Source: Allotamlana fucoidanivorans (GTDB lineage: Bacteria; Bacteroidota; Bacteroidia; Flavobacteriales; Flavobacteriaceae). From it: 64,000 nt of DNA. A model generated the notes under the pieces. It ran no database searches, was not told the DNA's origin, and saw nothing but the letters and a program-made list of their open reading frames with translations. Within the stretch, counting starts at the first letter, position 1, and each line of letters starts with the position of its first letter. Both the position numbers and the translations under genes were made by a program. Where the stretch lies: NCBI RefSeq assembly GCF_045788535.1, contig NZ_CP074074.1, forward strand, positions 2,480,001 to 2,544,000, written 5' to 3'. Shown in pieces: positions 1-7,945 of the stretch.

Positions 1-1231
1 TTCTAGGTGTTTTTAAAATAATTTTTTTAACATCTTCAATCTCTTTTTTTGATAATTTATTTCCGATAAAAATACCATAACCACCAGCTTCATCAACAGG
101 TTTAACCACTAGAGATGCAATATTATTTAAAACATATTCAAGATCATCTTTTCGGTTACAATGATAGGTGTGTACATTTTTAAGAATAGGAGATTCCCCC
201 AAGTAATATTTTATAATTTCTGGCATATAAGTGTAAATGGCTTTATCATCAGCCACTCCAGTGCCCGGCGCATTCGCCAAACATACGTTACCTGTTTTAT
301 AAGCCGAAAACAATCCAGGAACACCTAATACCGAGTCGGGATTAAAAACTTCAGGATCCAGAAAGGCATCATCAATTCTTCTATAAATAACATCAACTTT
401 TTTAGGCCCGTTGATGGTTTTCATGTAAACAAATCCTTTTTCTACAAAAAGATCACGACCTTCAACCAACTCAACCCCCATGCCTTTAGCCAAATATGAG
501 TGTTCATAATAGGCCGAGTTAAAAACACCAGGTGTAAGTACTACACAGTTGGGTTTATCGACACCTTGAGGTTTTACGGTTTCTAGAATATCTAATAGGT
601 TTTGGGAGTAATCATTAACCGTATGTATTTTATATTTATCAAAGACTCCAAATAAGGCACGTTTTAAAGCTGTTCTGTTACATATTACATAGCTCACGCC
701 TGAAGGACACCTAATATTATCTTCTAAAACATAGTAATTACCATCAGAATGTTTTATTAAGTCTGTACCTGAAATATGATTATAAATACCTCCAGGAGGA
801 TCAAAGCCTTTCATCTGTTCTAAATAATTAGCCGATGATTCAATAAGTGCTTGTGGCACAATACCCTCTTTAATAATGTTTTGATCGTGATATAAGTCTT
901 CTAGAAATAAATTTAATGCCTTACTACGCTGCAATACACCATTTTCTATATGCTGCCATTCTTTATGATCTATTATTCTTGGAAACAAATCAAAAGGAAA
1001 AATCTTTTCTTTAGTTTCATTATTTCCATAGACTTGAAATGTAATGCCTTGATTAAAAAAAGAAGTTTTAGCATACTCATTTAAAGTTTCAAAATCTGAT
1101 ATACTATGACACTCATATAAATCAAAAAGTGTTTTGTATATGTCTCTTACATTACCTTGTGAATCAAAGACTTCATCTAGAAATTTGTTATCAAACGAAT
1201 AGGAAGAAAAGATGGGTACATTTTTATACAT
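1..1231 (-). CDS. Circularly permuted type 2 ATP-grasp protein (C-terminus beyond window)
   Basis: The reading frame starts at ATG 1229-1231 (MYKNVPIFSSYSF) and stays open for 410 codons to the left edge, so the C-terminus is missing. The visible sequence includes a YVLEDNIRCPSGVSYV stretch, VLTPGVFNSAYYEHSYLA, a VDVIYRRIDDAFLDP segment, ANAPGTGVADDKAIY and VVKPVDEAGGYGI. These are hallmarks of the DUF404/DUF407 circularly permuted ATP-grasp family of about 480 residues. Members are thought to be ATP-dependent carboxylate-amine ligases, and they are usually encoded with an alpha-E protein and a transglutaminase-like protease. Those partners would lie left of position 1 and cannot be checked. 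The substrate is unknown. Family call confident; the role is inference. Confidence 0.88.
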   Translation of the reverse strand, partial: MYKNVPIFSSYSFDNKFLDEVFDSQGNVRDIYKTLFDLYECHSISDFETLNEYAKTSFFNQGITFQVYGNNETKEKIFPFDLFPRIIDHKEWQHIENGVLQRSKALNLFLEDLYHDQNIIKEGIVPQALIESSANYLEQMKGFDPPGGIYNHISGTDLIKHSDGNYYVLEDNIRCPSGVSYVICNRTALKRALFGVFDKYKIHTVNDYSQNLLDILETVKPQGVDKPNCVVLTPGVFNSAYYEHSYLAKGMGVELVEGRDLFVEKGFVYMKTINGPKKVDVIYRRIDDAFLDPEVFNPDSVLGVPGLFSAYKTGNVCLANAPGTGVADDKAIYTYMPEIIKYYLGESPILKNVHTYHCNRKDDLEYVLNNIASLVVKPVDEAGGYGIFIGNKLSKKEIEDVKKIILKTPR

Positions 1232-1536
1232 AAATACGGGTAATTAGATATCTTAAAATTATTAATAAAAAACGTATTTAGTTGCTGTAAATTCATAAAA
1301 ATAGCACGTTATAATAGAGATATCATAATATTAAAGGGAGCTTATTGTTAGTTTTAAAATTTAGGATACGTACCGTATTTATGAACTATATGTGCGTGTC
1401 TATCGGTTAAACATATTTTTTACCCTAAAAACAACTTTCTTTTTACAAAAAAAAAGCAACATCTCATTTCGTTAATGCAGACATGTGTTTTTTAACTATT
1501 TGTTTATCAATGCATTAATAAGAATTGGTTCTCTAG

Positions 1537-1554
1537 TCTTAATCTAGATTAAGA
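1537..1554. promoter_or_regulatory. 18-bp perfect palindrome, operator candidate
   Basis: TCTTAATCTAGATTAAGA reads the same on both strands. It lies about 45 bp upstream of the candidate -7 box of the DUF5335 gene. That position and the symmetry suit a dimeric regulator, but the regulator is unknown. A Crp/Fnr protein is encoded at 3178-3762, though no link is shown. Confidence 0.4.
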
Positions 1555-1598
1555 TACGTTATTAATCTGCCTTATAAGTGTAAACTGTATTTAGCTCG

Positions 1599-1606
1599 CA
1601 TCTTTG
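1599..1606 (+). promoter_or_regulatory. Candidate -7 box for the DUF5335 gene
   Basis: CATCTTTG differs by one base from the Bacteroidota -7 consensus TAnnTTTG and lies 50 bp before the ATG. No clear -33 TTG was found at the usual 19-21 bp spacing. Confidence 0.3.
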
Positions 1607-1656
1607 CAGTGTAATTATTTCACAAAACAAAGTATAACATTTTTAATAATAAAAAC

Positions 1657-1965
1657 ATGCAAGTGATTAAAAAACTAGAACCTTCAGATTGGCAAAACAG
1701 ACTTCAAACGTTGTCAACAGGAAACCGGGGGCGAATAGCAAAAATAGATTTTGAAGACAAAACAATCATTGAAAGTGGGGTGCTTGAGTCTATAAACTAT
1801 GATCCTAAAACAAAAGGCAATGATTTAGTGCTAACCCTTGATGGTTATATTCATAACATGGATTATCCAAAAGAATTGTTTGTGGTTGAACAAGAGAATG
1901 GAGAAGTCACCTCAATTAAGATTTTAGATAAAAAGGGTTTAACAACAACAGTAGGATTACTTTAA
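1657..1965 (+). CDS. DUF5335 family protein
   Basis: This is a 102-residue soluble protein with no signal peptide. The opening KKLEPSDWQNRLQTLSTGNRG and the middle YDPKTKGNDLVLTLDGYIHN followed by a P-[KR]-E-L segment match the short DUF5335 family as I remember it. No enzymatic function is known for that family. Members often sit among stress and envelope genes, which fits the HdeD homologue 90 bp downstream. The two may be co-transcribed, because I see no strong terminator between them. The start is an ATG preceded by an A-rich leader. Confidence 0.7.
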   Translation: MQVIKKLEPSDWQNRLQTLSTGNRGRIAKIDFEDKTIIESGVLESINYDPKTKGNDLVLTLDGYIHNMDYPKELFVVEQENGEVTSIKILDKKGLTTTVGLL

Positions 1966-2054
1966 AACAAATAATAAATATAAAATAATAAACAAACATG
2001 GCTTTTTCGTTTATCGTCTAAGGGCATTGAGAAAAGCTTTTAAAATTTAAAATT

Positions 2055-2591
2055 ATGAAAACATTGAAAAAAAATTGGTGGTTAGTATTATTAAGAGGTA
2101 TCGTTTTAATTTCTTTAGGCTTCCTTATTGTAGGAAATCCTATGGATGCCTTAGTAGGTATGGGGATTTATTTAAGTATAACCTTATTATTCACAGGAAT
2201 TATGCAGGTGATTGGAGCCTTATCTACAAGAAAAGTATTTAATAATTGGGGATGGAGCTTAACTATTGGTATAATAGATATTGTGTTTGGTTTTATTTTG
2301 TTATCTAGTCCAGGAATAACGGCTATAACTTTACCTTTTGTAGTTGGTTTTTGGATTATTATTTCAGGGCTAATGACGTTTTTAGAGTCTTTCAACTTTA
2401 AGAAAACTGGTGTTAAAAATTGGTGGTTTGGTTTAATAAGTGGGGTATTGTCTGTTATTGTAGGTTTTATCATTACAAATAATTTATTGGTGGGCACTCT
2501 CGCTATAAGTATATGGGTAGGAGTAGGTTTTATTCTTTCAGGATTGTTTAATACCAATATAGCATTCAAATTAAAATCATTGAAATTCTAA
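2055..2591 (+). CDS. HdeD family (DUF308) membrane protein
   Basis: This 178-residue protein is almost entirely hydrophobic, with about six predicted membrane helices arranged as DUF308 repeats. The start MKTLKKNWWLVLLRGIVLI and the phrase GWSLTIGIIDIVFGFILL are typical of the HdeD acid-resistance family of the inner membrane. In Escherichia coli HdeD is linked to acid tolerance at high cell density. Whether this homologue does the same is unknown. It follows the DUF5335 gene and ends just before a strong hairpin at 2622-2650. Confidence 0.85.
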   Translation: MKTLKKNWWLVLLRGIVLISLGFLIVGNPMDALVGMGIYLSITLLFTGIMQVIGALSTRKVFNNWGWSLTIGIIDIVFGFILLSSPGITAITLPFVVGFWIIISGLMTFLESFNFKKTGVKNWWFGLISGVLSVIVGFIITNNLLVGTLAISIWVGVGFILSGLFNTNIAFKLKSLKF

Positions 2592-2621
2592 AAATGAAGT
2601 AGTAGAAATTACATGTTGCAT

Positions 2622-2650
2622 AAGCCCAGAATCAAGCGCGTTCTGGGCTT
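2622..2650 (+). terminator. Hairpin downstream of the hdeD-like gene
   Basis: AAGCCCAGAA (2622-2631) pairs perfectly with TTCTGGGCTT (2641-2650) across a 9-base loop. The stem is 10 bp and lies 31 bp after the stop codon. The T-tract is short, so it may be an imperfect intrinsic terminator. Confidence 0.6.
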
Positions 2651-2759
2651 ATTGCGCACAACGGTTTGATATGTGTGTGAAAATTATATCAATATACTAT
2701 TGTCATTATTGCAATTGATTTTTATAAGAGAAAAGATTTAATCATGTTAAAAAAAGGTC

Positions 2760-3173
2760 ATGGATAAAATAGATAAACAAAAAATAATAGAGTTGTTAGA
2801 GAGTTATAAAACAGCATTAAATACTGGTAATACCAAAATGCTGGAACAGCTATTTTGTAAAGATAGTTTGTTTATGCCTTCAGAAACAATGACGGCTATA
2901 GGATTACAGAACGTTTTGAGTGCTCATGAAGCTATTTTTTTAAAGGGAAACTTGAAAGTAGATATCTATATTGAAGATATTGAAATTGATCACGATTTTG
3001 CATTTGCTGTGACCAATTCGGTTATTACTGTTTCAAATACAGGCTTGGTTAACACTGAAGATTATAGAGAACTTTTTGTTTTTGAAAAAATTTATGATGA
3101 ATGGAAGATTGCTAGATTTATGTTTAATAAGTTGAACGCAGAAAACAGTATATCTGAATTTGATCGAAACTAG
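2760..3173 (+). CDS. NTF2-like (SnoaL/DUF4440-type) protein
   Basis: This is a 137-residue soluble protein. The pattern IIELLESYKTALNTGNTKML, then FCKDSLFMPSE, IYIEDIEIDHDFAFAVTNS and FVFEKIYDEWKIARFMFN, is that of the NTF2-like cone fold in its SnoaL/DUF4440 branch. The family includes ketosteroid isomerase-like enzymes and ligand-binding proteins, so the substrate cannot be inferred. Its stop codon lies 4 bp from the stop codon of the convergent Crp/Fnr gene. The two may be functionally linked, but only by position. Confidence 0.75.
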   Translation: MDKIDKQKIIELLESYKTALNTGNTKMLEQLFCKDSLFMPSETMTAIGLQNVLSAHEAIFLKGNLKVDIYIEDIEIDHDFAFAVTNSVITVSNTGLVNTEDYRELFVFEKIYDEWKIARFMFNKLNAENSISEFDRN

Positions 3174-3177
3174 TAAT

Positions 3178-3762
3178 TTAACGTTTAATTAAGCGTTTAC
3201 GTAAAACACTCAAAAACTCAGGCGTCACTCCAAGAAAAGAAGCTATTTGAACGTTTGATATCCGGTTAAACAAATTAGGATAGGTTTCTAAAAAATGTAA
3301 ATAACGTTCTTCTGCGGTAGAACTTATATTATGAAGCGAGCGCTGTTCTTCTTTAGCAAACGCTTTTTCTAAAAACAGTCTGAAATATTTATCAAATTTT
3401 GGGTAATTATCATAGAGCGATAATAAATCGTCTCGTTCTATTTGTAAAATGGTAGATTTTTCAATGGCTTCAATATATAATTCACTTTTCTTTTTGGTAA
3501 AAAAGCTCCCCAAATCAGCAATCCAACTTTCTTCAGTTGTAAAATGAAGGTTATGTTCTTTACCATTTAAATCTACTTTATACATTTTAAAACAGCCCTC
3601 AATAACAAATGTGTAATGATTGCAAATGTCTCCTTCATGAAGAATGAATTGACGTCGTTTTACATGGCGTACGGTTACACAATCTTTAAGCGCTTCAATT
3701 TCCTCTTCATTTAAAGGAACCGATGCTTTTGAAAAGTTTTCAATCAGTAAGGTCAAATCCAT
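3178..3762 (-). CDS. Crp/Fnr family transcriptional regulator
   Basis: This 194-residue protein has a cyclic-nucleotide-binding-type beta-barrel at about residues 30-120 (RRQFILHEGDICNHYTFVIEG and LHFTTEESWIADLGSFFTKK). A C-terminal winged helix-turn-helix follows (NVQIASFLGVTPEFLSVLRKR). No cysteine cluster for an Fnr-type iron-sulfur centre is visible. The cNMP-binding arginine motif is not obvious either, so it probably senses another ligand or none. This short type is abundant in Bacteroidota. Its targets are unknown. Confidence 0.88.
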   Translation of the reverse strand: MDLTLLIENFSKASVPLNEEEIEALKDCVTVRHVKRRQFILHEGDICNHYTFVIEGCFKMYKVDLNGKEHNLHFTTEESWIADLGSFFTKKKSELYIEAIEKSTILQIERDDLLSLYDNYPKFDKYFRLFLEKAFAKEEQRSLHNISSTAEERYLHFLETYPNLFNRISNVQIASFLGVTPEFLSVLRKRLIKR

Positions 3763-4779
3763 GATTCAAATCTACTTGAAAATTTTGAATTTAAGAAATG
3801 TATGGCTAGTAGAAAATGAGCAATAAAAATAGTTGGTATTATTCAATGGTTTGAAGCGTTGTTGTTTCGAGTCTAAAATTCAGAAATTGTTTATTTATTG
3901 TGTATTTAGAGAAAGTTTTTCAAACAGATGAATTGGCCGTAAATTGTACTTTTATAACATAATACATGCATATTTATTTAGCTCATTAATTGCTCTTTTA
4001 ATTAAGGCGTGCACTTTCCTGAAATAGGTTGACTAAAAATTAAACAATTAAATAGTCACTTATGAAAATACAAAATGAACACTGGCGATAAAAATTTATG
4101 GATTCATACCCTGTCAAAACATCTATATCCTAATTGAGTAGATAAAAATGAGTAGAGGTGGTTTACTCATAACGCATTTAAAAAACTTGAAATACCTTTT
4201 ATTAACAAACAGACCAACAAAGTATTTGATAAAAGTAATAGATGTAATCGTTATATTATAATAGTGGCGTAGTTAAAGGGTAATAATTACTATAATACAA
4301 TAAAGAAAGCTAATTTTTGTGACAGAAAGCAAAGATAATGTAACTACAGGCTTCAATACCAGTCACCTTATTTGGTGGAAATTCATTGAATAGAAGCCTT
4401 AACCGAGGTGGATTAAATCAAGTTTGGGTATTTCATATTGCCTATGCCAAAACTCTAATGGATGACCGTATTTAGTTACAAACAGTAGAATTTTTTTATG
4501 ATATTAAATTTAAAATTATTACACCGATAAAAACTGCTGTTTTTTGAGTACATAGTAATATGGTACAACAGGAAACAATTATACTCCAAGTTTCGGTTAT
4601 AAAACTTTTTATGGCTTGGAACAGGAATTTATCAATTTAAAATATGTGGTGTATCTCAGCAATGCCATTTCAAGAAAAATAGTAATTTCTGTTCAATTTC
4701 GGGTTTTATTTGATACAGTTTAAGTATATGAAGCTGATAGTTATATATTTATCTATAAATAAATAACTGATATAAGCAA
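3763..4779. other. 1-kb gene-free region, possibly holding a decayed gene
   Basis: No intact ORF of useful length is present on either strand. Two stretches on the plus strand read like protein but are broken by stops and frame changes. One, at about 4369-4468, gives GGNSLNRSLNRGGLNQVW followed by HIAYAKTLMDDR. The other, at about 4590-4722, gives SFGYKTFYGLEQEFINL followed by YVVYLSNAISRKIVI. I could not assign either to a family. The region may be the relic of a gene lost from the sugar operon, or simply a long regulatory region. Confidence 0.35.
4739..4768. promoter_or_regulatory. Imperfect inverted repeat just upstream of the MFS gene
   Basis: AGTTATATATTT (4739-4750) and AAATAAATAACT (4757-4768) are complementary at 10 of 12 positions. 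The repeat ends 11 bp before the ATG of the transporter gene. It could be an operator for the acid-sugar operon, or chance symmetry in A+T-rich DNA. Confidence 0.3.
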
Positions 4780-6075
4780 ATGAGTAATAAAAGAATTAAA
4801 TCGAACTCAAAGAAAAGATACGGTATATTAAGTATGGTTTTTATTACAGTAGTAATAAATTATTTAGATAGAACTAATATTTCGGTAGCGGCATTTGCCT
4901 TAAGAAAAGATCTAGGTATTGACACCGTTCAAATGGGGTATGTGTTTTCTGCTTTTGGTATTTTTTATGCATCGCTTCAAATTCCAGGAGGTATCTTGGC
5001 AGATAAGATAAAATCAAGAATACTATATACCGTTATTTTAATTTTGTGGTCTATAGCTACTTTATTTCAAGGACTCGTAAATTCTTTTGGAGCTTTATTA
5101 GGTTTGAGAGCAAGTATTGGAGCCTTTGAAGCACCTTCATATCCAATAAATAATTTAGTGGTAAGTAGATGGTTCCCAGAAAAAGAGAGAGCGTCGGCTA
5201 TAGCGGTTTATATTTCAGGTCAATTTTTAGGATTAGCTTTTTTAATGCCTTTTTTAACACTGATACAGGATGCTTTAGGGTGGAGAGGATTATTCATTGT
5301 TTCAGGTATTATTGGTATTTCATGGGCGTTTATTTGGTACATTTTTTACAGAGATCCTCAAGATCATAATACTATAAGCGCTTCTGAATTAGAGTATATT
5401 GAAAGTGGAGGAGGGCTTGTTGGTACTAAAGTAGCTGATAAGCAAAAGAAAAAGTTTGCCATGAATGATTTTGTACAAGCATTTTCTTATCGAAAACTTT
5501 GGGGGGTATACATTGGTCAGTTTTGTTATGGTGCTACAGCCATATTTTTCTTAACCTGGTTTCCTACATATTTAGTAGAGTTTAGAGGGTTAGATTTTAT
5601 TAAATCTGGTTATTTAGCTTCATTACCCTTTTTAGCAGCATTCGTTGGGGTTTTATTATCAGGTTTTACATCAGATTTTTTAATAAAGAAAAAGGTATCA
5701 AATGAGGTTGCAAGAAAGGCACCTGTAATTATAGGCATGCTGCTATCTACATGTATTATAGGTGCTAATTATACCAATAGTACTTTTTACATTATTTTGT
5801 TTTTGGGTATAGCCTTTTTTGGAACAGGTTTAGCTAGCATAGCATGGGTTTTTATATCGTTAATAGCACCTAAAGAAAATATGGGGTTGATAGGAGGTGT
5901 ATTTAATTTTATAGGAGGCTTGTCTGCTGTTGTTATTCCATCTGCTATTGGTCATTTAGTTAAAGATGGTGATTTTAATCCAGCCCTAGTTTTTATTGCG
6001 GCAATTGCTTTCTTGGGTTTTTTCTCATATACTTTTTTAATAGGAAAAGTGGAACGTATAGTTCCTAAAAAATAA
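4780..6075 (+). CDS. MFS transporter, anion:cation symporter (ACS) type, sugar-acid uptake
   Basis: This 431-residue inner-membrane protein has about 12 helices. The early motif VVINYLDRTNISVAAFALRKDLG and the following GYVFSAFGIFYASLQIPGGILAD are typical of the ACS branch of the major facilitator superfamily (ExuT/GudP/DgoT-like), which imports hexuronates, aldonates and aldarates with protons. The dehydratase gene starts 7 bp after its stop and the aldolase follows. The likely cargo is therefore an acidic sugar that the two enzymes break down. The exact substrate cannot be read from the sequence. Confidence 0.88.
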   Translation: MSNKRIKSNSKKRYGILSMVFITVVINYLDRTNISVAAFALRKDLGIDTVQMGYVFSAFGIFYASLQIPGGILADKIKSRILYTVILILWSIATLFQGLVNSFGALLGLRASIGAFEAPSYPINNLVVSRWFPEKERASAIAVYISGQFLGLAFLMPFLTLIQDALGWRGLFIVSGIIGISWAFIWYIFYRDPQDHNTISASELEYIESGGGLVGTKVADKQKKKFAMNDFVQAFSYRKLWGVYIGQFCYGATAIFFLTWFPTYLVEFRGLDFIKSGYLASLPFLAAFVGVLLSGFTSDFLIKKKVSNEVARKAPVIIGMLLSTCIIGANYTNSTFYIILFLGIAFFGTGLASIAWVFISLIAPKENMGLIGGVFNFIGGLSAVVIPSAIGHLVKDGDFNPALVFIAAIAFLGFFSYTFLIGKVERIVPKK

Positions 6076-6082
6076 GATTAAA

Positions 6083-7240
6083 ATGAAGATTACGTCAGTA
6101 AAACCATACCCTATAAATATAGGGGCAGGAACCCAATTAGTGGTAAAATTAGAAACTGATACTGGATTATATGGTTGGGGTGCTTCTGGTTTATCAGGCA
6201 GAGAGTATGCTGTAATAGGGGCGCTTAAACATTTTGAACCCTTAGTTGTTGGCAGAAGTCCTATGGATATTGGTGCTATTTGGCAGGATTTATATCGTGG
6301 GCAATATTTTGAAGGAGGCAGGGTGTTAACTGCTGCAATTTCAGCAATTGATATTGCTTTATACGACATAAAAGGAAAAGCACTAGGTGTTCCTGTTTAT
6401 GAATTGTTAGGAGGAAAGCAACGCGATTACATACCATGTTTTGCCTCCGTTAGGTTTTCTACTCTGCAAGAACTCCTAAAAGAATCCAAAAGATTAATGG
6501 CTGAAGGTTGGGATATGCTCAGGTTAGCACCAGCTGAATTCGAAGACCAAGATGATATTTCGCGATTTGAGCCTAGAGAATCAATTTCAAAAATTGCAGA
6601 ATGGATGGTTGTCTTGCGTAATGAATTGGGAAAAAGTGTTACTATTGGTATAGATTATCATTCAAGGTTGAGTATACCTGAAACCTACTCTTTTATGAAG
6701 CGAATGCCAGCAGGTACATTAGATTTCATAGAAGAACCTATTAGAGACGAAAATCCGGTTGCTTATGAGCGCTTAAGGAGTTTAATAGATATTCCATTTG
6801 CAATAGGTGAGGAGTTTGCAAGTAAATGGCAGTTTTTGCCATTTTTAGAGAGAAATATTACTCAATATACCCGTGTAGACGTATGTAACGTAGGTGGAAT
6901 TACAGAAGCTATGAAAGTAGCTTCATTGGCTGAAGCCCATTATATTGATTTGATGCCACATAATCCTCTTGGACCTATCTGTACCGCTGCATCTATACAT
7001 CTGGCTGCCGCTTGCCCTAATTTTAGTTGGTTAGAAGAAGTAAATACAGGAGCACATGTACTCACTAATGATTCTAGATTTTATCCAACTCAGCCAAAAT
7101 TAAAAGGTTCAAAATATCCTGTATTGAATACGCCGGGCTTAGGTGTTGAAGTTAACGAAGAACTAGTAAAAAGAAGTAAGTTTGTTCCAGTTGAAATTCC
7201 TAGATTGAAAAAAGATGATGGGTCATTTACAAATTGGTAA
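6083..7240 (+). CDS. Mandelate racemase/muconate lactonizing family dehydratase, galactonate dehydratase-like
   Basis: This 385-residue enolase-superfamily enzyme aligns by eye with E. coli D-galactonate dehydratase (DgoD) along its whole length. Shared landmarks are the N-terminal capping domain, the GRVLTAAISAIDIALYDIKGK segment and a GIDYH motif with metal ligand Asp191 and base His193. Further metal ligands are Glu217 and Glu243, followed by His293 in MPHNPLGP, Glu319 and a C-terminal GLGVE segment. Such enzymes abstract a proton next to a carboxylate and eliminate water to give a 2-keto-3-deoxy acid. Capping-domain specificity residues vary, so galactonate is a guess; another aldonate or an anhydro-sugar acid is possible. 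It is the middle gene of a tight operon. Confidence 0.82.
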   Translation: MKITSVKPYPINIGAGTQLVVKLETDTGLYGWGASGLSGREYAVIGALKHFEPLVVGRSPMDIGAIWQDLYRGQYFEGGRVLTAAISAIDIALYDIKGKALGVPVYELLGGKQRDYIPCFASVRFSTLQELLKESKRLMAEGWDMLRLAPAEFEDQDDISRFEPRESISKIAEWMVVLRNELGKSVTIGIDYHSRLSIPETYSFMKRMPAGTLDFIEEPIRDENPVAYERLRSLIDIPFAIGEEFASKWQFLPFLERNITQYTRVDVCNVGGITEAMKVASLAEAHYIDLMPHNPLGPICTAASIHLAAACPNFSWLEEVNTGAHVLTNDSRFYPTQPKLKGSKYPVLNTPGLGVEVNEELVKRSKFVPVEIPRLKKDDGSFTNW

Positions 7241-7252
7241 AAATTATTAGTT

Positions 7253-7885
7253 ATGAATAGAACTAGACTTGTAGAAATTATTCAGAAAGAGAAACTTATT
7301 TTTGTAACAAGACTAAAGGATCATACAAAGGCTCAGTTAGTAATTTCAAGTTTGGTTGCAGGGGGAGCTAAGGTGATGGAAATTACATCAAACACCCCAA
7401 ATTTTGCAGAAGAGATCTCAAAAGCAAGAAAAGCTTTTCCAAACGTTTTAATTGGAGCAGGAACTGTTATTAATAAACAAGTTGCAAAAGCCGCTATAAA
7501 GGCTGGAGCACAGTTTTTAGTTACACCTAATACAAGTAAAAAATTAATTTCTCTTGCACATAAAAATGGTATACCTATTTTAATGGGAGCGCTTACCCCA
7601 TCAGAAGTCTGTAATGCCTGGGAAGCAGGAGCAGATTTTGTAAAACTATTTCCTGCCGATATCATGGGTATACCATATTTAAAGTCTATAAAAGCTCCTT
7701 TAAACAAGGTTAATTTATTTGCCGTAGGATCTATTAATCTTGATGATGTAAAGGAATGGTTTGATTCGGGAGCGCAGGGTATTGGAATAGCAAGTATATT
7801 ACGGGAACCTATTGAAACCGATGAGGATCTAGATTATATAAAACAAAATGCAGCAAATTTTATTTTAAAAGTAAAAGAAGTTTAA
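7253..7885 (+). CDS. KDPG/KHG-type aldolase (2-dehydro-3-deoxy-phosphogluconate aldolase family)
   Basis: This 210-residue class I aldolase has the family's normal length. The Schiff-base lysine is Lys131 in FVKLFPAD, and the general-base glutamate is Glu43 in KVMEITSNTP. GAGTV near residue 70 and the phosphate-binding FAVGSI / GIGIASIL segments are also present. It would split a 2-keto-3-deoxy (phospho)sugar acid into pyruvate and a three-carbon aldehyde. Together with the transporter and dehydratase it forms an importer-dehydratase-aldolase route. No kinase for the keto-deoxy acid is encoded nearby, so the kinase is elsewhere or the pathway is non-phosphorylated. Confidence 0.88.
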   Translation: MNRTRLVEIIQKEKLIFVTRLKDHTKAQLVISSLVAGGAKVMEITSNTPNFAEEISKARKAFPNVLIGAGTVINKQVAKAAIKAGAQFLVTPNTSKKLISLAHKNGIPILMGALTPSEVCNAWEAGADFVKLFPADIMGIPYLKSIKAPLNKVNLFAVGSINLDDVKEWFDSGAQGIGIASILREPIETDEDLDYIKQNAANFILKVKEV

Positions 7886-7945
7886 TAGCTAGTAAATATT
7901 TATACAAGGTAAATAAAGGCTAATCAGCTAGCGTAATAGTTACTA

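Larger units (their letters stand above)
1232..1656. other. Intergenic region between divergent genes
   Basis: This 425-bp A+T-rich gap separates the leftward ATP-grasp gene from the rightward DUF5335 gene. I find no credible ORF in it. It holds an 18-bp perfect palindrome (1537-1554), a small inverted repeat (1366-1370 with 1374-1378) and a near-consensus -7 box (1599-1606). It therefore probably carries both divergent promoters. Confidence 0.6.

Noticed and set aside
2168..2569. Long minus-strand ORF inside the hdeD-like gene
   Set aside because: It is an antisense shadow. The plus-strand frame has recognisable DUF308 sequence, while the minus frame has no family features.
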